64,000 bases of DNA from Diacronema lutheri (taxonomy: Eukaryota > Haptophyta > Pavlovophyceae > Pavlovales > Pavlovaceae), in assembly GCA_019448385.1 (NCBI GenBank), contig JAGTXO010000001.1, forward strand, positions 2,294,001 through 2,358,000. The letters run 5' to 3'. The notes beneath the pieces are model-generated. The model saw nothing but the letters and a program-made list of their open reading frames with translations. It was not told the origin of the DNA and ran no database searches. The position numbers were made by a program, and so were the translations under genes. Position 1 is the first letter of the stretch; each line of letters opens with the position of its first letter. Shown here piece after piece: positions 1-8,613 of this stretch.

Positions 1-273
1 ACTCCCGCCGCCATGCTGGAATCTGCGTTGAAACCTCATAATATTGGCCGTCTTTGGAATCCCCGCGCTCGCCTGTTTGCTCCTCGCCCACGGCCGCGCG
101 CATCGGGGCGAGAATGAAGCCGATCGGGGCGTTCGGCCAGACGGTGCGTGGCGCGCGCCGCGCCGTGTCCGCGCAGCCTTGCCCGCGCCGTCGTCGGCCG
201 CTAACTCCCGCGAGCGCAGCGCGCGCGCGCGCGCGCGCGTTCACGCGCGCACGCCGACCCGGCCCCGCGCGGC
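1..273. other. Upstream region of the kinase gene, no gene recognised
   Basis: The 273 bases before the kinase start hold no reading frame that resembles a protein. A perfect CG dinucleotide run lies at about 221-238. This is probably promoter and 5' leader, but no TATA-like element is visible. A gene running in from the left cannot be excluded. Confidence 0.4.
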
Positions 274-1785
274 ATGCGCGCGCGCTCGCAGTTCGAGCTG
301 CAGTCCATGATTGCGAGCGGGAGCTCGGCGTCGGTGTACCGCGTGATCGAGAAGAGCGCCGGCCGCGAGCTCGCTTGTAAGATGTCGCGCCGCGAGGACT
401 CGCGCTGGCCGTGGAACCACGTGCTCGACTTGTATGAACGCGAGGCCAAGCTGCTGCGGCACGTGCAGGGGCACCCAAACGTGATCCAGTACGCGGGGCT
501 GTACAAGGAGCCATCGCGCATCTACATGGTCATGGAGCTCGTCAAGGGCAGCGACCTGCACACCGTCCTCACCAAGCAGCGTTGCCTGCAGGAGGAGGCA
601 GCGCGCGCGGCGTTCACGCAGCTCGTGAGCGCAATCGACCACCTCCACGCCAACGGCGTGCTCCACCGCGACATCAAGCTGGAGAACGTGCTATACGATC
701 AGACGGCGCAGCCTGCGGTCATCAAGGTGTGCGACCTGGGCAACTCGATGCTCGTCAACCAGCCGCCCGCCGGCAACTTCAAGGGCACGAACGGGTACAC
801 GGCGCCGGAGGTGAGTAATGGCGCCGTCGCGAGCTGGTCGGCAAAGGCGGACGTGTGGGCGCTCGGCGTGGTGCTGTACGCGATGCTCGGCGGGTACCTG
901 CCCTTCGACGACGCCAGAGGGCGCCACTCGAGCACGCAGTACCTCGACTTTTCCAACGCGGCATGGTGGGATATTTCGGTCGAGGCGAAACTGCTCATTC
1001 AGGCCATGCTCACGCCGTCGGTCGCCGACCGCGCGACGCTCGACGACGTGATCGACTCGCCGTGGCTCGCGCGCGTCGACCCGTCGCGCCTGCCCACGCC
1101 CGTTGCCCCGCCCCTTCTCCATCCTGTCGCGTCGATGCCCGTGATCGCAGATGTGATCACACGGTACGCAGCGGCGCGATCGCCCGGACACCGGACACCG
1201 CACGCGAGCGCCGCGCACGCGAGCGCCGCATGCTGGCCGCGCGCTCACGTGCGCCGCTCGCGCGGCGCCCGCGCGCCACTGCGCAGCCTCTCGCTCCGCT
1301 CGTACCGCAAGCCGAGCGCAAACAACATCGGCGCAGGCAGCGCGGCCGCGGCCAGGATCGAGGAGGACGAGGAGACGTGCGCGGCGCTCGGCGCGAGCGC
1401 GCCACGGCCGGGCGGTGGCGGTGGTGGCGGTGGCGGCGGGATGTTCGGCATGGGCTCCGGAATGAGCCGCTCGCGCGGCTCGGCGTCGTGCAGCAACCTT
1501 GCTGGGATGGCGAGCTCGGCGGGCCACGGAGGGAGAGCATCTGGGCTGGCGAACGGGCGCGCGTTCGCGCCCGTCGCGCAGACCCCCATGACGGTCGCGG
1601 CCGGCGCATCAGCGAGCGAAGACGCGTCCGCGTCGGCGGCCGTGAGCGCGAGCGGCTGGCAGCAGCAGTCGGACTCCAAGGACCAGACCCTCTCCGACCT
1701 CATCTCGCGCTGCAAGCAGCAGGGCATGAAAATGTCGATCTCCGTCGCGCGCGGCATCGCCAACAAGCCGATGCAGCAGCAATAG
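274..1785 (+). CDS. CAMK-like serine/threonine protein kinase
   Basis: This is a protein kinase catalytic domain followed by a low-complexity tail. Visible motifs are a Gly/Ser-rich loop near residues 14-21, the VAIK-type lysine K36 in LACK, catalytic loop HRDIKLEN at 131-138, DLG at 154-156 in place of the usual DFG, and TAPEV near 178. All residues needed for catalysis are present, since DLG keeps the metal-binding Asp. The frame reads through 1164-1286, but this segment begins GTACGC, ends GCGCAG, is 123 nt long and translates to a repetitive Arg/Ala stretch, so it is most likely a retained in-frame intron. Removing it joins DVITR to LSLRSYRK. The tail has a ten-Gly run and a conserved-looking C-terminus. 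The substrate is unknown. The gene converges on the SHIPPO gene downstream. Confidence 0.85.
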   Translation: MRARSQFELQSMIASGSSASVYRVIEKSAGRELACKMSRREDSRWPWNHVLDLYEREAKLLRHVQGHPNVIQYAGLYKEPSRIYMVMELVKGSDLHTVLTKQRCLQEEAARAAFTQLVSAIDHLHANGVLHRDIKLENVLYDQTAQPAVIKVCDLGNSMLVNQPPAGNFKGTNGYTAPEVSNGAVASWSAKADVWALGVVLYAMLGGYLPFDDARGRHSSTQYLDFSNAAWWDISVEAKLLIQAMLTPSVADRATLDDVIDSPWLARVDPSRLPTPVAPPLLHPVASMPVIADVITRYAAARSPGHRTPHASAAHASAACWPRAHVRRSRGARAPLRSLSLRSYRKPSANNIGAGSAAAARIEEDEETCAALGASAPRPGGGGGGGGGGMFGMGSGMSRSRGSASCSNLAGMASSAGHGGRASGLANGRAFAPVAQTPMTVAAGASASEDASASAAVSASGWQQQSDSKDQTLSDLISRCKQQGMKMSISVARGIANKPMQQQ

Positions 1786-2135
1786 GCGCGTCCAGACCGA
1801 GCCGGCGCGTGCCACGCCGCGTGCGCTGCGGCGGAGTCGTCATCGCGCTCGCGCCTCGCCGTGCGCGTAGCACCGCCCGTGCTGCGCGCTGTAAACTACG
1901 TGCTGCCCCCCTTGGTTGCTCCTAGACATTTCCTGATCTCACTCTGACTGTCTGATTGACTGACGGACTGACGGCATGCGGCAGCCGCGGGCGCGTTCGA
2001 GCAGAGCAGGGGCAGCGCGCCGGTCGTCGAGTCCTTTTTTTCGGTTTTCTGTTTCCCGGTGGCGGGCGACATGAACCGACGAGCATTGGCGCTTGAGTGA
2101 GGCGTGACCTCCTGCCTAGGCCCTCTCTCCTCCGC
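1786..2135. other. Convergent intergenic region with TGAC-type repeats
   Basis: This lies between the kinase stop and the end of the SHIPPO gene. It contains imperfect TGAC/TGAT tetranucleotide repeats at about 1946-1975 and a short T-rich patch at about 2034-2048. No protein or RNA gene is recognised. It probably holds both 3' ends. Confidence 0.4.
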
Positions 2136-4384
2136 TCATCCGCGTTCCCCGGCGGCGGAGAGTGCAAGCCTCAGGTCCGACTTGAGCCCCTCCACGTCCC
2201 ATACGTCGCCATCGTAGTAGTCGTTCTGTGCGCACGCGGCCAGTATGGGACGGGGCGCCGTGCATGTCAACTCGCGCACGCGCAGCTGCAGGCGCTGCAT
2301 GCTGACCAGCCTGGCGCAGCGCCTGCGCCCACGTCGGGTCGGGTCGACGCGGCGTGCCGCTGGCGCACCATGCGCCACGGCAGTTGGCAGCGCGCATTCA
2401 GAGCGCGCACCTCGTCAACGGCCTCTGCCGAGCATTCGCGCAGCTGTGCGAGCAGCTCCGGCCCGTCGAGGGCGTCGAGCGCTGCGGATCTGGGCGCCAG
2501 GGCATCCAATGCCACCGCACCGCCCGGCGCACGCACGTCCGGTCGCGCGTCCGGATGGAAGGATTCGTAACTCGAGTGACCGTCACCGTCACCTGTGGCC
2601 GTGCGGGCCGACTCACGCCCGCGCGCGGAGCTCGAAGCGCCGTCGAAGGGCTGCGAGTAGCGCGGCGTCGTCGGCTGCGTCGGCGACCGTGCTTCCTGCT
2701 CGGCGGGGGGCAGGGGGTCGTAGGCGCCGTGCGCCGTCCCTGCACGGCACAACGCCAGGCGCGAGTATGCGCGATGGCGCACAGCGGCGAGCGCAGTGCC
2801 GACAGGGCGAGAGGCGCGCGAATCAACGCGGGCAGATTCAGCCGGCGCACGGCGCGCGCGCGCCCGCGGTACTCTCGGCCAGTTGCCAACCAGGCGCACG
2901 GGGCGCTCAGAGCCATGCCGCGGCGCGCGTTCGCGCCGTGCAGGCGCAGCGCGCGCATGCGCCCTTCGTGCTTCCGCCCACGCAGTTTCAAACCTCCCTC
3001 CCTCACGGCTCCGCCCTCGCCATGCGCACACACCTCCCTCCGAGACAACAGGCGAGGCAGCACCGTGCTCGCCGCGCAAAACGAGCGGCTCGTACGCGCC
3101 GATGGTGATGCCGACGGAGAAGCGAACCTTCTTGCCGAGCTTCAGGCTGTCAAGCTTTGCGCTCAGCTCGGCCGCGCGGCTGCCGACGATCACGCCCGCC
3201 TCTGCCCGCTCTGCATCGCCGCCGCTCGCGGGCGCGGGCGTAGCTGCCCTCGCGGCCGGCGGATCCGCCACACCGTTCGCCACACCGTTCGCCACACCGT
3301 TCGCCACTCCGTTCGCCACTCCGTTCGACGCGACCGCCTCATCAACACGCGCGAGCGCGCCGTTCCCGCCCAACGCGTCGCCGCCCGCACGCCGCCCGAC
3401 AATCGCGCGCGCCGATGGCTGCGTCTCCGCGCCCTGCGCCGCTCCGCTCGGCCATTGCGGCGCGGACGGCATCCGCGGCGGCCCACCGATTGCGCGCGCC
3501 GGCACGGCCGAGCGAACGGCGGGAACCGCGGTCGGGGCGGTCGGTGGCATGGCAACGGCGGAGCGCGACGCGCGCGCGCTCGGCTGCTCGACGCCCGCGC
3601 CCGCACGGCGCGCATGCTGCGCGAGCAGCAGCCTGTGCGCGGCGTCGCGAAGTTTGTCCGCGCCATCTTGCGGCTGCCTTCGCGAGGCGGCGATTGCGCG
3701 CTCCGACGCGCGTGCCCACGCGCTGGGCAGCGGGCGCAGCTCATCGCGAGAAGCGTCACCGGACATGCTGCCTCCCACATTGTACGTTCCCACGCCCGGC
3801 GCGTCCGCACGCGCGTAAATGGAAGCGCCATCCTCAAATCGAGCCGTCCCATCTCGGAACGCCGATGTACTCGACGCCTCGCCGACGGTCGGCTCGGTGT
3901 TGCGCGCAATGGTATTGACGATGTGCGAGTCGTAATTGCCCGGACCGGGCTGCGCGCGCGACACTCGCAGCTGGTCGGCAAACAGACCGCGGCTCATCCT
4001 CCGCGAGATCGCGCCGCGGAACGCCGCTTGGAGCCGCACGGCGGATTTCTTTCGGCTCGACGTGCGCGTCCCGGTCGGCGTGTACGAGCCGGCGCCGGGC
4101 GTGCATACGGATGTGCCGCGCTCGGCGTACGTCGAACCGTATCCCTCGAAGCGCGACTGCGAGCCAAACGCCTTGCCGCCCTGGCCCGCATCCGCGGCGC
4201 GGTCGGCGCTGCAGTGCGTGGCGCCGTACGTGCCCACGGGCGGCGTTGCCAGGCCCGCGGCGTCGTAGATCGAGCCCGAGCCCTTGCCGCCAAAGCGGTC
4301 GGTACCTGACCGCACTGTGCGCTGCGCCTCACGCTTCGGTGTCTGGTTGGCTCTCGACTGCGCGTTCGTCACGTCGCGGAACAT
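2136..4384 (-). CDS. SHIPPO-repeat (sperm-tail PG-rich) ciliary protein with IQ motif
   Basis: The N-terminal third carries PG-rich repeats of the STPGR/SHIPPO type (PVGTYGA, PGAGSYTP, PGPGNYD, PGVGTYN). These are typical of microtubule-inner or axonemal proteins of cilia. An IQ-like helix (VRLQAAFRGAISRR) suggests calmodulin or light-chain binding. The middle is Ala/Arg-rich and holds a perfect GVAN tetrapeptide repeat. The uninterrupted frame stops at 2267, but splicing 2368 to 2295 or 2286 (GTGCGC...CTGCAG, 74-83 nt) moves into a frame that ends in an acidic, natural-looking tail (NDYYDGDVWDVEGL) with stop at 2136. A second possible intron, 3033-2740, would remove an Arg-rich stretch and join SEG to GTAHGAYDP. 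The start MFRDVTNAQ is well placed. The role is inferred from the repeats only. Confidence 0.75.
3269..3330. repeat. 12-bp minisatellite encoding GVAN repeats
   Basis: A run of roughly five 12-bp units (CGCCACACCGTT and the variant CGCCACTCCGTT) lies inside the SHIPPO gene. On the minus strand it encodes repeated Gly-Val-Ala-Asn. The unit is a multiple of three, so copy-number change would keep the frame. Confidence 0.85.
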
Positions 4385-4506
4385 GACCCTGATCAGCTCC
4401 TCGACGAGGGTTGAAATGCGCGCTGACCACCGGCCGTTTCACTTTTGTGCGGAGTCGGACATTCGACTTCAGCAGGCGAGGGCCGACGCGCGTGACGCCC
4501 GGCGCG

Positions 4507-4916
4507 ATGATCCAGCTCGGCAAGGCCAACGGAGCGGCGCGGGCCGAGCTGGCGCGCGTGCGCGACGCGGTCGAGGCCAAGCTTCCAGCGAGCGGCGAGT
4601 GGGCTGATGTCGCGGTCATGGTCAACCAGGTGTGGGAGGGCGGCGCGCGAGGTGGCGTATCTCGCACGCCATCGCTCGGCGCGACGCAGCGCTGTTGCTC
4701 GTCGCCGTGGCGCTGCGCTCATGCACTGTCCGCGCCATGCGCTCGCAGATTGAGTGCAAGGAGCCCGGCTGCGCGCCAATCGAGACCGTGATCTCGCTCC
4801 TCGTCATCGGCGCCCCGCGCAAGGCCAAGGTGTTCAAGCCCGTCGCTGAGGTGACGGAGGCGGATGTGGACGCGGTCGTGCTCGAGCTCCTGCGCATAGG
4901 CGCGCCAGCTAGCTAG
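4507..4916 (+). CDS. Small conserved-looking protein with EPGCxPxET motif, two exons
   Basis: Two reading frames join cleanly across an intron at 4630-4748 (GTGTGG...TCGCAG, 119 nt, phase 0), giving VNQ followed by IECKEPGCAPIETVISLL. The product is about 95 residues, without signal peptide or membrane segment. The central EPGCAPIET motif followed by KVFKPVAEVTEADV looks like a small family of soluble eukaryotic and bacterial proteins, but I cannot name it or its function. The start is the first ATG of the frame, 122 bp from the divergent SHIPPO gene, so the two probably share a promoter. A search of the spliced protein would show whether the motif defines a known family. Confidence 0.65.
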
Positions 4917-5086
4917 CGAAACTGGCGCCCCTCGTCCGATGTTCCCCACACTTGCCCACGTGGCACCGCTGCGGCGCTGCCGATCAAAATCGTCCGCGAA
5001 TCAGCCGCCATCGTGCGTGCCCGCGATACTCGCGGGCGCACGAACCGAGGGGCCCCGCCCCCGGCGCGCCGGAGGGGGACGCAACC

Positions 5087-6205
5087 ATGGGCGCTGGCAT
5101 AGCCGCCTTTGCGACGGCGGCCGCCGCGACGACCGCGCTCGTCGTCTACTTGCGCCGGACGCGCAAGCTGGGCTTTAGTCTCGGCGTGCGGCTCGAGATG
5201 CTCGCGCTCACATCCGAGGAGCTGCCTGACGAGCCGACGGAGGAGTGGCTCGAGGAGCAGCGCGAAGCGCGTGCGATGCGCACGGCGGATGTCTTCACGC
5301 CGCTCGAAGAGCTCCGCGGCGTGTGCCCCGAGTGGGCGCTCCGCCAGGCCACCATCATGTGCGACGACGTCGTCCGCTCGACGGTGGACGCATGGCACCT
5401 GCCGGTGCGCGCCTACCTTCCACGCGTCGCGTCCAACGACGAGCTGCTGCCGATGTGCGTGTTCTTCCACGGCGGCGGGTGGGTGCACGGCGGCGAGGGC
5501 TCGCACGACCACATCGCGCGCTACTTCGCCGCGCACAGGATCGTCACCGTGATGGTTGATTACCGGCTTGCGCCCGAGCACGAGTACCCGGTGCCCGTGA
5601 ATGACTGCGTCGACGCGGTCAAGTGGGCGGCGCGCAACGCGAGCGAGCTCGGGTGCGATCCGCGCAAGCTCGTCGTCGCGGGTGATGGCGCAGGCGCCAA
5701 CCTCGCCTTCGCCGCGTGCCTGCGCGTGCGCGATGCCAAGTTCGACGGGTTTGCGGAGGGCGTCGGGGCGATCGCGTCTCTCCTCCTCGCCTACCCGTGC
5801 GTCAGCCGCGAGCTGGTCACGCTGCCCGACGGCTCGTACGAGACGTACGCGAGCGGGTACGGCCTCACGCGCGAGCGGATGTCCTGGTTCTGGGAGCAGT
5901 ACACGGGCAAGAAGACGACGGAACGGATCGCGCAGGACGAGCTGCGGTACATTGCGCCCATCGACACGCGCACGAGCCTGCACGCGCTCCCGCCGACGAT
6001 GGTGATGCTCGCGGACCACGACGTCCTCTTCGACGACGGCAAACAGCTCGCCGGCCGGCTGCGCGCCGCCGGCGTCCACTGCACCGTCGAGGTCGTGCCG
6101 TATACGCTGCACGGCCTTTATTGCAACCGCCGTCTCGACGCGCACGCGTGGGAGGTCTTCATGGAGAAGAGCGTCAAGTGGATGAGGCGCGCGACGGATG
6201 GCTGA
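5087..6205 (+). CDS. Alpha/beta hydrolase fold-3 (HSL-type) protein with nucleophile Ser replaced by Gly
   Basis: This protein of 372 residues has an N-terminal membrane anchor at about 3-21, so I prefer the ATG at 5087 to the frame opening at 4952. The hormone-sensitive-lipase/arylacetamide-deacetylase family features are the oxyanion-hole HGGG at 128-131, DYRLAPEH near 158-165, an acid in DHDVLFDDG and a histidine in LHGLY. The nucleophile elbow, normally GDSAGG, reads GDGAGA at 199-204. The codon is GGC, one base from AGC, so the catalytic serine is missing. By family rules this copy should be an inactive binding protein, unless another residue substitutes. Its last 27 codons are copied downstream at 9091. 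Confidence 0.88.
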   Translation: MGAGIAAFATAAAATTALVVYLRRTRKLGFSLGVRLEMLALTSEELPDEPTEEWLEEQREARAMRTADVFTPLEELRGVCPEWALRQATIMCDDVVRSTVDAWHLPVRAYLPRVASNDELLPMCVFFHGGGWVHGGEGSHDHIARYFAAHRIVTVMVDYRLAPEHEYPVPVNDCVDAVKWAARNASELGCDPRKLVVAGDGAGANLAFAACLRVRDAKFDGFAEGVGAIASLLLAYPCVSRELVTLPDGSYETYASGYGLTRERMSWFWEQYTGKKTTERIAQDELRYIAPIDTRTSLHALPPTMVMLADHDVLFDDGKQLAGRLRAAGVHCTVEVVPYTLHGLYCNRRLDAHAWEVFMEKSVKWMRRATDG

Positions 6206-6223
6206 TGTGTGTGCCTCGTCCCT

Positions 6224-6250
6224 CCCCCCCCCCCCCCCCCCCCCCCCCCC
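6224..6250. repeat. Poly-C tract, 27 bases
   Basis: An uninterrupted C run starts 18 bases after the hydrolase stop codon. The duplicate copy has 18 Cs. It may be polymorphic or a sequencing-length error. Confidence 0.9.
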
Positions 6251-6259
6251 TTCTGATTC

Positions 6260-6637
6260 TTACACGGGCTCTGAGGAGTCGCTTTTCTTCGGGCTGACGC
6301 CGATGTGCACGGCAATGTTGCGGAAACTCCGGAGAAAGAGCTCCTCTGTGTGCGTCGCGCGCACGTGGCGCCGGCCGGCCGCGCCGAGCTCCGCGCGCAG
6401 CGTGCGATTTGCGAGGAGACGCTCGAACCCAGCCTTGAGAGCGCCGAGTCCATCCGTGCCATCGCCGGGAAACTCGCCAGTGAACATGCCGAAAGATGAG
6501 ACCAACCCGCCCGGGTTGACCATCGCGAGGATTGGCGTGCGGCAGGCGAGGGCCTCCAGCCACGAGACCGCGACGCCTTCGTGCGCGCTCAGATTTACGA
6601 CAAACCACGCCGAACGCAGCATCGCTTCCTTTTGCTC
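6260..6637 (-). pseudogene. Truncated glycosyltransferase 3' fragment
   Basis: This encodes the last ~120 residues of the glycosyltransferase found intact at 9218-10736. It includes the donor-binding stretch NLSAHEGVAVSWLEALACRTP and the natural stop. It ends abruptly at the duplication breakpoint, where unrelated repeat DNA begins. It lacks the acceptor-side domain and a start, so it cannot make a whole enzyme. Confidence 0.88.
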
Positions 6638-6653
6638 AGATTTACGACAAACC

Positions 6654-7120
6654 CATCGACTGCGCCGGCACCACGAACAACGTACTTTTCGCCCCGGTCG
6701 GTGGGTTTGGGGGCGGCGAGGCGCGCGCGCGCGGCTGCGCGGACGACGGTGGCGTGGCCTGTTCTCCGACGATTGCTCTGCTTGCGACGGCTGCGCCCTC
6801 GCGCTCTGGTGGCCGCGCTCCGCGCGCCCCGCCGCCCCTGCCCATCGACTGCGCCGGCACCACGAACAACGTACTTTTCGCCCCGGTCGGTGGGTTTGGG
6901 GGCGGCGAGGCGCGCGCGCGCGGCTGCGCGGACGACGGTGACGTGGCCTGTTCTCTGACGATTGCTCTGCTTGCGACGGCTGCGCCCTCGCGCTCTGGTG
7001 GCCGCGCTCCGCGCGCCCCGCCGCCCCTGCTCATCGACTGCGCCGGCACCACGAACAACGTACTTTTCGCCCCGGTCGGTGGGTTTGGGGGCGGCGAGGC
7101 GCGCGTGCGCGGCCACGCGG
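6654..7120. repeat. 189-bp tandem repeat, two full units and a partial third
   Basis: Units begin at 6654, 6843 and 7032 (CATCGACTGCGCCGG...). The first two differ by only a few bases and the third diverges after about 85 bases. The length, 189, is a multiple of three, so a plus-strand frame stays open through the array with 63-residue repeats starting IDCAGTTNNVLFAPVGGFGG. The third unit runs into GHAGGIAALTTL...CSGGRDGSV, which looks like one WD40 repeat. The array may therefore derive from a WD-repeat gene. Confidence 0.88.
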
Positions 7121-7247
7121 GCGGCATCGCGGCGCTTACCACGCTGGCGGCGGGCGGCGGTGCGCTTTGCAGCGGCGGCAGAGATGGGTCAGTACCTGAT
7201 CTCTGCCAATCCAGCACGACAGCAGCAGAAGCAGCCGCCGGAGCCGA

Positions 7248-7510
7248 TCACTCGGCCTCTGCACTCGGACTCTCGGGCGGCGCATCAGCTGCGGGCACAT
7301 CGTCCTCGTCATCCGCCCACAGGTTCTCGATCTCCAGCAGCAACTTGCGGCGCGCGCCCTGCGAGAGCGCGGGGATCTTCTTGCAGAGCTCGTCGTCCTT
7401 GGTGAACTCGCGCAGGCGCTTCGCATAGAGCTCGTACAGCGGCCTGGCGTGGGCGCACGCGACGACGGACATGTGGACCGCGCGCCACTCCGGCGACGCA
7501 TACAGTTCGT
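7248..7510 (-). pseudogene. Possible coding remnant on the minus strand, family unknown
   Basis: The minus-strand frame ending at 7248 has natural-looking composition over its last ~85 residues (LYELYAKRLREFTKDDELCKKIP, then an acidic tail WADDEDDVPAAD). The rest of this long frame is low complexity. It overlaps the start of the plus-strand hAT fragment. It could be the end of another gene carried into this patchwork. I do not recognise it. Confidence 0.3.
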
Positions 7511-7905
7511 TGGCGCTGCGCTTTGCCGATCCGCAGACTGGCGAGCTCGAGACGCTCAAGCTGGGTGTCGTCAAGTTTTTCGGCGCGCACACAGCTGTCG
7601 GGATCAAGGAGCACCTCGAGTCTCGCTTCCAAGAGTTTGGCCTCACTAACTCGGACATCGCGTCTATCGCGACCGACTCGGGCGCGAACGTGCGCCAGTG
7701 CTGCATCGACCTCGCCAAGGAGAAGGGCATCGATTGGGTGCCGTGCATCAACCATGGCCTGCACAACTCCTCAAGGTATGCCTTTGGCCTCGTCGACGAG
7801 GACATCGAGGTCAATGAGGAGGAGGACCCCATCTTCGACAATGGGTGCGACGAGTTCCAGCTTGATGAGGAGCCGGACGAGGAGGGAGCACCGGCGAGCG
7901 CGTGA
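7429..7905 (+). pseudogene. hAT-family transposase fragment
   Basis: The frame after the stop at 7426-7428 reads ATTDMWTARHSGDAYSSLAL, then FFGAHTAVGIKEHL, IATDSGANVRQCC and VPCINHGLHN. This is the order of the N-terminal part of the hAT catalytic core (TTDxWTS, HTAxNI, TDNAANM, CxxHxLNL). It keeps the first acidic catalytic positions but ends after ~145 residues with an acidic tail and a stop. The BED finger, the insertion domain and the C-terminal dimerisation region are missing, so it cannot be an active transposase. It is a remnant or a captured piece, lying among repeats within the duplicated interval. Confidence 0.75.
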
Positions 7906-7989
7906 GCAGCTTGAGGGCGCAGGTTGCCTGCGCGGACGCGCGCGCAGCCCGGCGCACCGCGCCCACTCCCGGACTCTGGCCGGACTGCT

Positions 7990-8115
7990 GCACGGTCTCT
8001 TGTACGGACTCGACCCGTGTACGGTACGGACTCGCGCCACGACAGCCGCTGTACGGACTCGGCTGTACGGACAGCCGGCGCCAGGGGGCTGTGTACTGTA
8101 CGGACTCGAAAAGTG
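7990..8115. repeat. Cluster of GTACGGACTCG short repeats
   Basis: The string GTACGGACTCG occurs four times within ~120 bases (near 8004, 8029, 8053 and 8098), with extra partial copies (GTACGG). Spacing is irregular. Such clusters are typical of subterminal repeats bound by transposases, but that role here is inferred. Confidence 0.7.
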
Positions 8116-8243
8116 TAGCCACAGGAGGGGTTGCCCTCGTGCCGGCGTTCGGCCCCGAAGGAAATCCGCTGGCTTCGGCTCCGGAGTTCTGCCGCAACCT
8201 GAATTCCGGAGTCCGCAATACAATTTGCCCGAATCTTGCTCAA

Positions 8244-8350
8244 CCAAGATTGAGTGGCCAATCTTGGCTGGCCGGACGGAACACTCCACCAAGATTGAGT
8301 GGCCAATCTTGGCTGGCCGGACGGAACACGCATCCAAGATTGAGTGGCCG
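8244..8350. repeat. 45-bp tandem repeat whose unit folds into a hairpin
   Basis: Units begin at 8244, 8289 and 8334, the last partial. Each complete unit starts with CCAAGATTG, then AGTGGC, then CAATCTTGG, a perfect 9-bp inverted repeat with a 6-base loop, followed by CTGGCCGGACGGAACAC. Two full hairpins and a third half-arm are present. Confidence 0.92.
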
Positions 8351-8449
8351 CCCGACTCTCGCTCGAACGACCAGCACGCCTCGGCTCCGGCCGAGACGGC
8401 GCCGCTCAAGATCCCTTCGACCTCTCCATTCGCCACGCTGCTTGTCCTC

Positions 8450-8600
8450 GCGTACAGTGTGGGCGCGTTCACTCTCTGGTCCTTCTTCGCGTCGATCCTC
8501 CTCGCGTGCAAGGCCGCGCCCACACTGTACGCGTGCAGATACCGCTGGCCCTTCTCCGGCGACATCCCGCCCACACTGTACGCGTGCAAGGCCGCGCTCT
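8450..8600. repeat. Inverted and direct copies of a CCCACACTGTACGCG element
   Basis: GCGTACAGTGTGGGCG at about 8451 is the reverse complement of CGCCCACACTGTACGC at about 8517. A third, direct copy follows at about 8569, extending into GTGCAAGGCCGCG. The pair could be short terminal inverted repeats of a ~70-bp element, but no target-site duplication is obvious. Confidence 0.7.
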
Positions 8601-8613
8601 GCCTGCTGCAGCG

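Larger units (their letters stand above)
6124..6637. repeat. Direct duplication, copy 1 (hydrolase 3' end plus glycosyltransferase 3' end)
   Basis: This 514-bp block matches 9091-9595 base for base wherever I compared it, except that its C run is 27 long instead of 18. It starts inside the last codons of the hydrolase and runs into the 3' part of the convergent glycosyltransferase. At the right end the 20-base string at 6587-6606 recurs at 6634-6653, offset 47, directly at the breakpoint. This suggests template switching at microhomology. Confidence 0.93.

Noticed and set aside
219-240. CG dinucleotide run as a Z-DNA regulatory element
   Set aside because: Such runs are common throughout this GC-rich window, so no special role can be supported.
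4913-6145. A 410-codon minus-strand frame opposite the hydrolase
   Set aside because: It mirrors the hydrolase codons and has no recognisable domain.
6532-7428. The 298-codon plus-strand frame as an expressed repeat protein
   Set aside because: It begins inside the antisense of the duplicated glycosyltransferase fragment, and its open length follows from a repeat unit divisible by three. Kept only as a repeat.
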